Below, piece after piece: positions 63,406 through 64,000 of a stretch of 64,000 nucleotides of DNA (positions are counted from its first letter, which is position 1; the number at the start of each line of letters is the position of its first letter). The position numbers and the translations under genes are program-made. A model generated the notes under the pieces. The model did no database searches, was not told the origin of the DNA, and saw only the letters and a program-made list of their open reading frames with translations. Origin of the DNA: Peronospora farinosa (taxonomy: Eukaryota; Oomycota; Peronosporomycetes; Peronosporales; Peronosporaceae); NCBI GenBank assembly GCA_947646735.1, contig CANTFK010000756.1, forward strand, positions 186,001 through 250,000, written 5' to 3'.

Positions 63406-64000
63406 ATGACGTCTGATAAAGTAACGATTGGACTGAGTAAAGAAGAGAAAGCAGCCAAGAAAATTGCAAAATTAGCCAAGAAACATGCCCAAGCTGCCAT
63501 GACGGAGAGCTCACACGTCAAGAAGAGTAAGAAAAGTAAAAAAGACAAGAAGGAAAAGAAGGACAAGAAGGAAAAAAAGAGTAAAAAACGCAAACGGAAC
63601 GAAGAGGAAAATGATGAGACGGATCCCGTGTCGGAAACGTCTGACGAGAGTGACAATGGTGTATCATCGTTGAAGAAATTCAAGACGGAAGTCAAGACTA
63701 CGAACGTTGGCGGGACGGAGAATCCACAGCTTGAGACATTTGACATTAGTGATGAGACTCAGAAGAACCTTCAAGCTCGAGGTATTACTACACTTTTTCC
63801 TATCCAGGCCATGACATTTGACAAGATTATGGCTGGAAAGGACCTGATTGGTCGTGCTCGGACCGGTATGGGCAAGACACTTGCCTTTGCATTGCCAGTG
63901 ATTGAGATTTTACTAAAAGACAAGCGGCCACGCGCGCGTGGACGTGCACCTCGTGTGGTGTGTATGGCTCCGACCCGTGAATTGGCCAAACAGGTGGCAT
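63406..64000 (+). CDS. DEAD-box RNA helicase, DDX21/nucleolar type, 5' part
   Basis: The ATG at 63406 opens a frame that runs off the window after 198 codons. The N terminus is Lys-rich ([20 protein letters not shown]), then acidic, as in nucleolar RNA helicases of the DDX21 group. The core begins near residue 110: the Q motif in [13 protein letters not shown], motif I in [17 protein letters not shown], and motif Ia in [11 protein letters not shown]. It would use ATP to unwind RNA, probably in ribosome biogenesis. The DEAD motif itself lies beyond the window. Confidence 0.92.
   Translation, partial: MTSDKVTIGLSKEEKAAKKIAKLAKKHAQAAMTESSHVKKSKKSKKDKKEKKDKKEKKSKKRKRNEEENDETDPVSETSDESDNGVSSLKKFKTEVKTTNVGGTENPQLETFDISDETQKNLQARGITTLFPIQAMTFDKIMAGKDLIGRARTGMGKTLAFALPVIEILLKDKRPRARGRAPRVVCMAPTRELAKQVA

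Overview
The window looks like a nuclear contig from a plant-parasitic oomycete of the Peronosporales (Phytophthora or downy-mildew type). The evidence is: dense Ty3/Gypsy LTR-retrotransposons with chromodomain integrases, a tandem array built from an LWY-like effector module, a secreted repeat protein, a PDR/ABCG transporter remnant of oomycete type, short GT-AG introns, an oomycete initiator-like element, and a trehalose-phosphate synthase with an N-terminal starch-binding-like domain. I cannot name the species.

Layout. Positions 1-2348 hold nine units of a 274/297-bp satellite derived from an LWY effector module. The array is cut by the LTR of an old Gypsy element (B, 2353-14837), whose gag-protease junction was later split by element A (6054-13811, 5-bp target duplication TGGAC). 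Positions 14838-19706 hold mostly unassigned sequence, one reverse-strand secreted repeat protein (16309-17558) and a hairpin locus. Element E1 (19707-27857) and its sister E2 (44413-52590) are two copies of one chromodomain Gypsy family. Between them lie fragments of an older reverse-strand element D, a reverse-strand element C (28815-40933) with two RNase H domains, and a 1.29-kb solo LTR (41582-42872) with a 4-bp duplication. E2 abuts an ABCG transporter pseudogene. From about 53.8 kb the window becomes a gene-rich island: a UBE2S-type ubiquitin-conjugating enzyme, a WW-domain coiled-coil protein, a seven-exon unknown gene, a TPS/TPP fusion, and the start of a DDX21-like DEAD-box helicase.

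How it works together. The left 53 kb is a nested graveyard of retroelements, all with broken gag or pol. Three families (A, C, E) carry a long open frame on the opposite strand between pol and the 3' LTR. In E the two copies carry different nonsense mutations, which implies one ancestral antisense protein of about 570 residues. E also shows perfect short inverted repeats (stems 7-12 bp, loops 3-10 nt) tiled through leader, gag, pol and the antisense gene. These two features are the best candidates for something undescribed. The host genes on the right are housekeeping genes that look intact or nearly so. Two details stand out there: a single-codon first exon proposed for UBE2S, and a TPS/TPP protein that has lost key residues in both catalytic domains.
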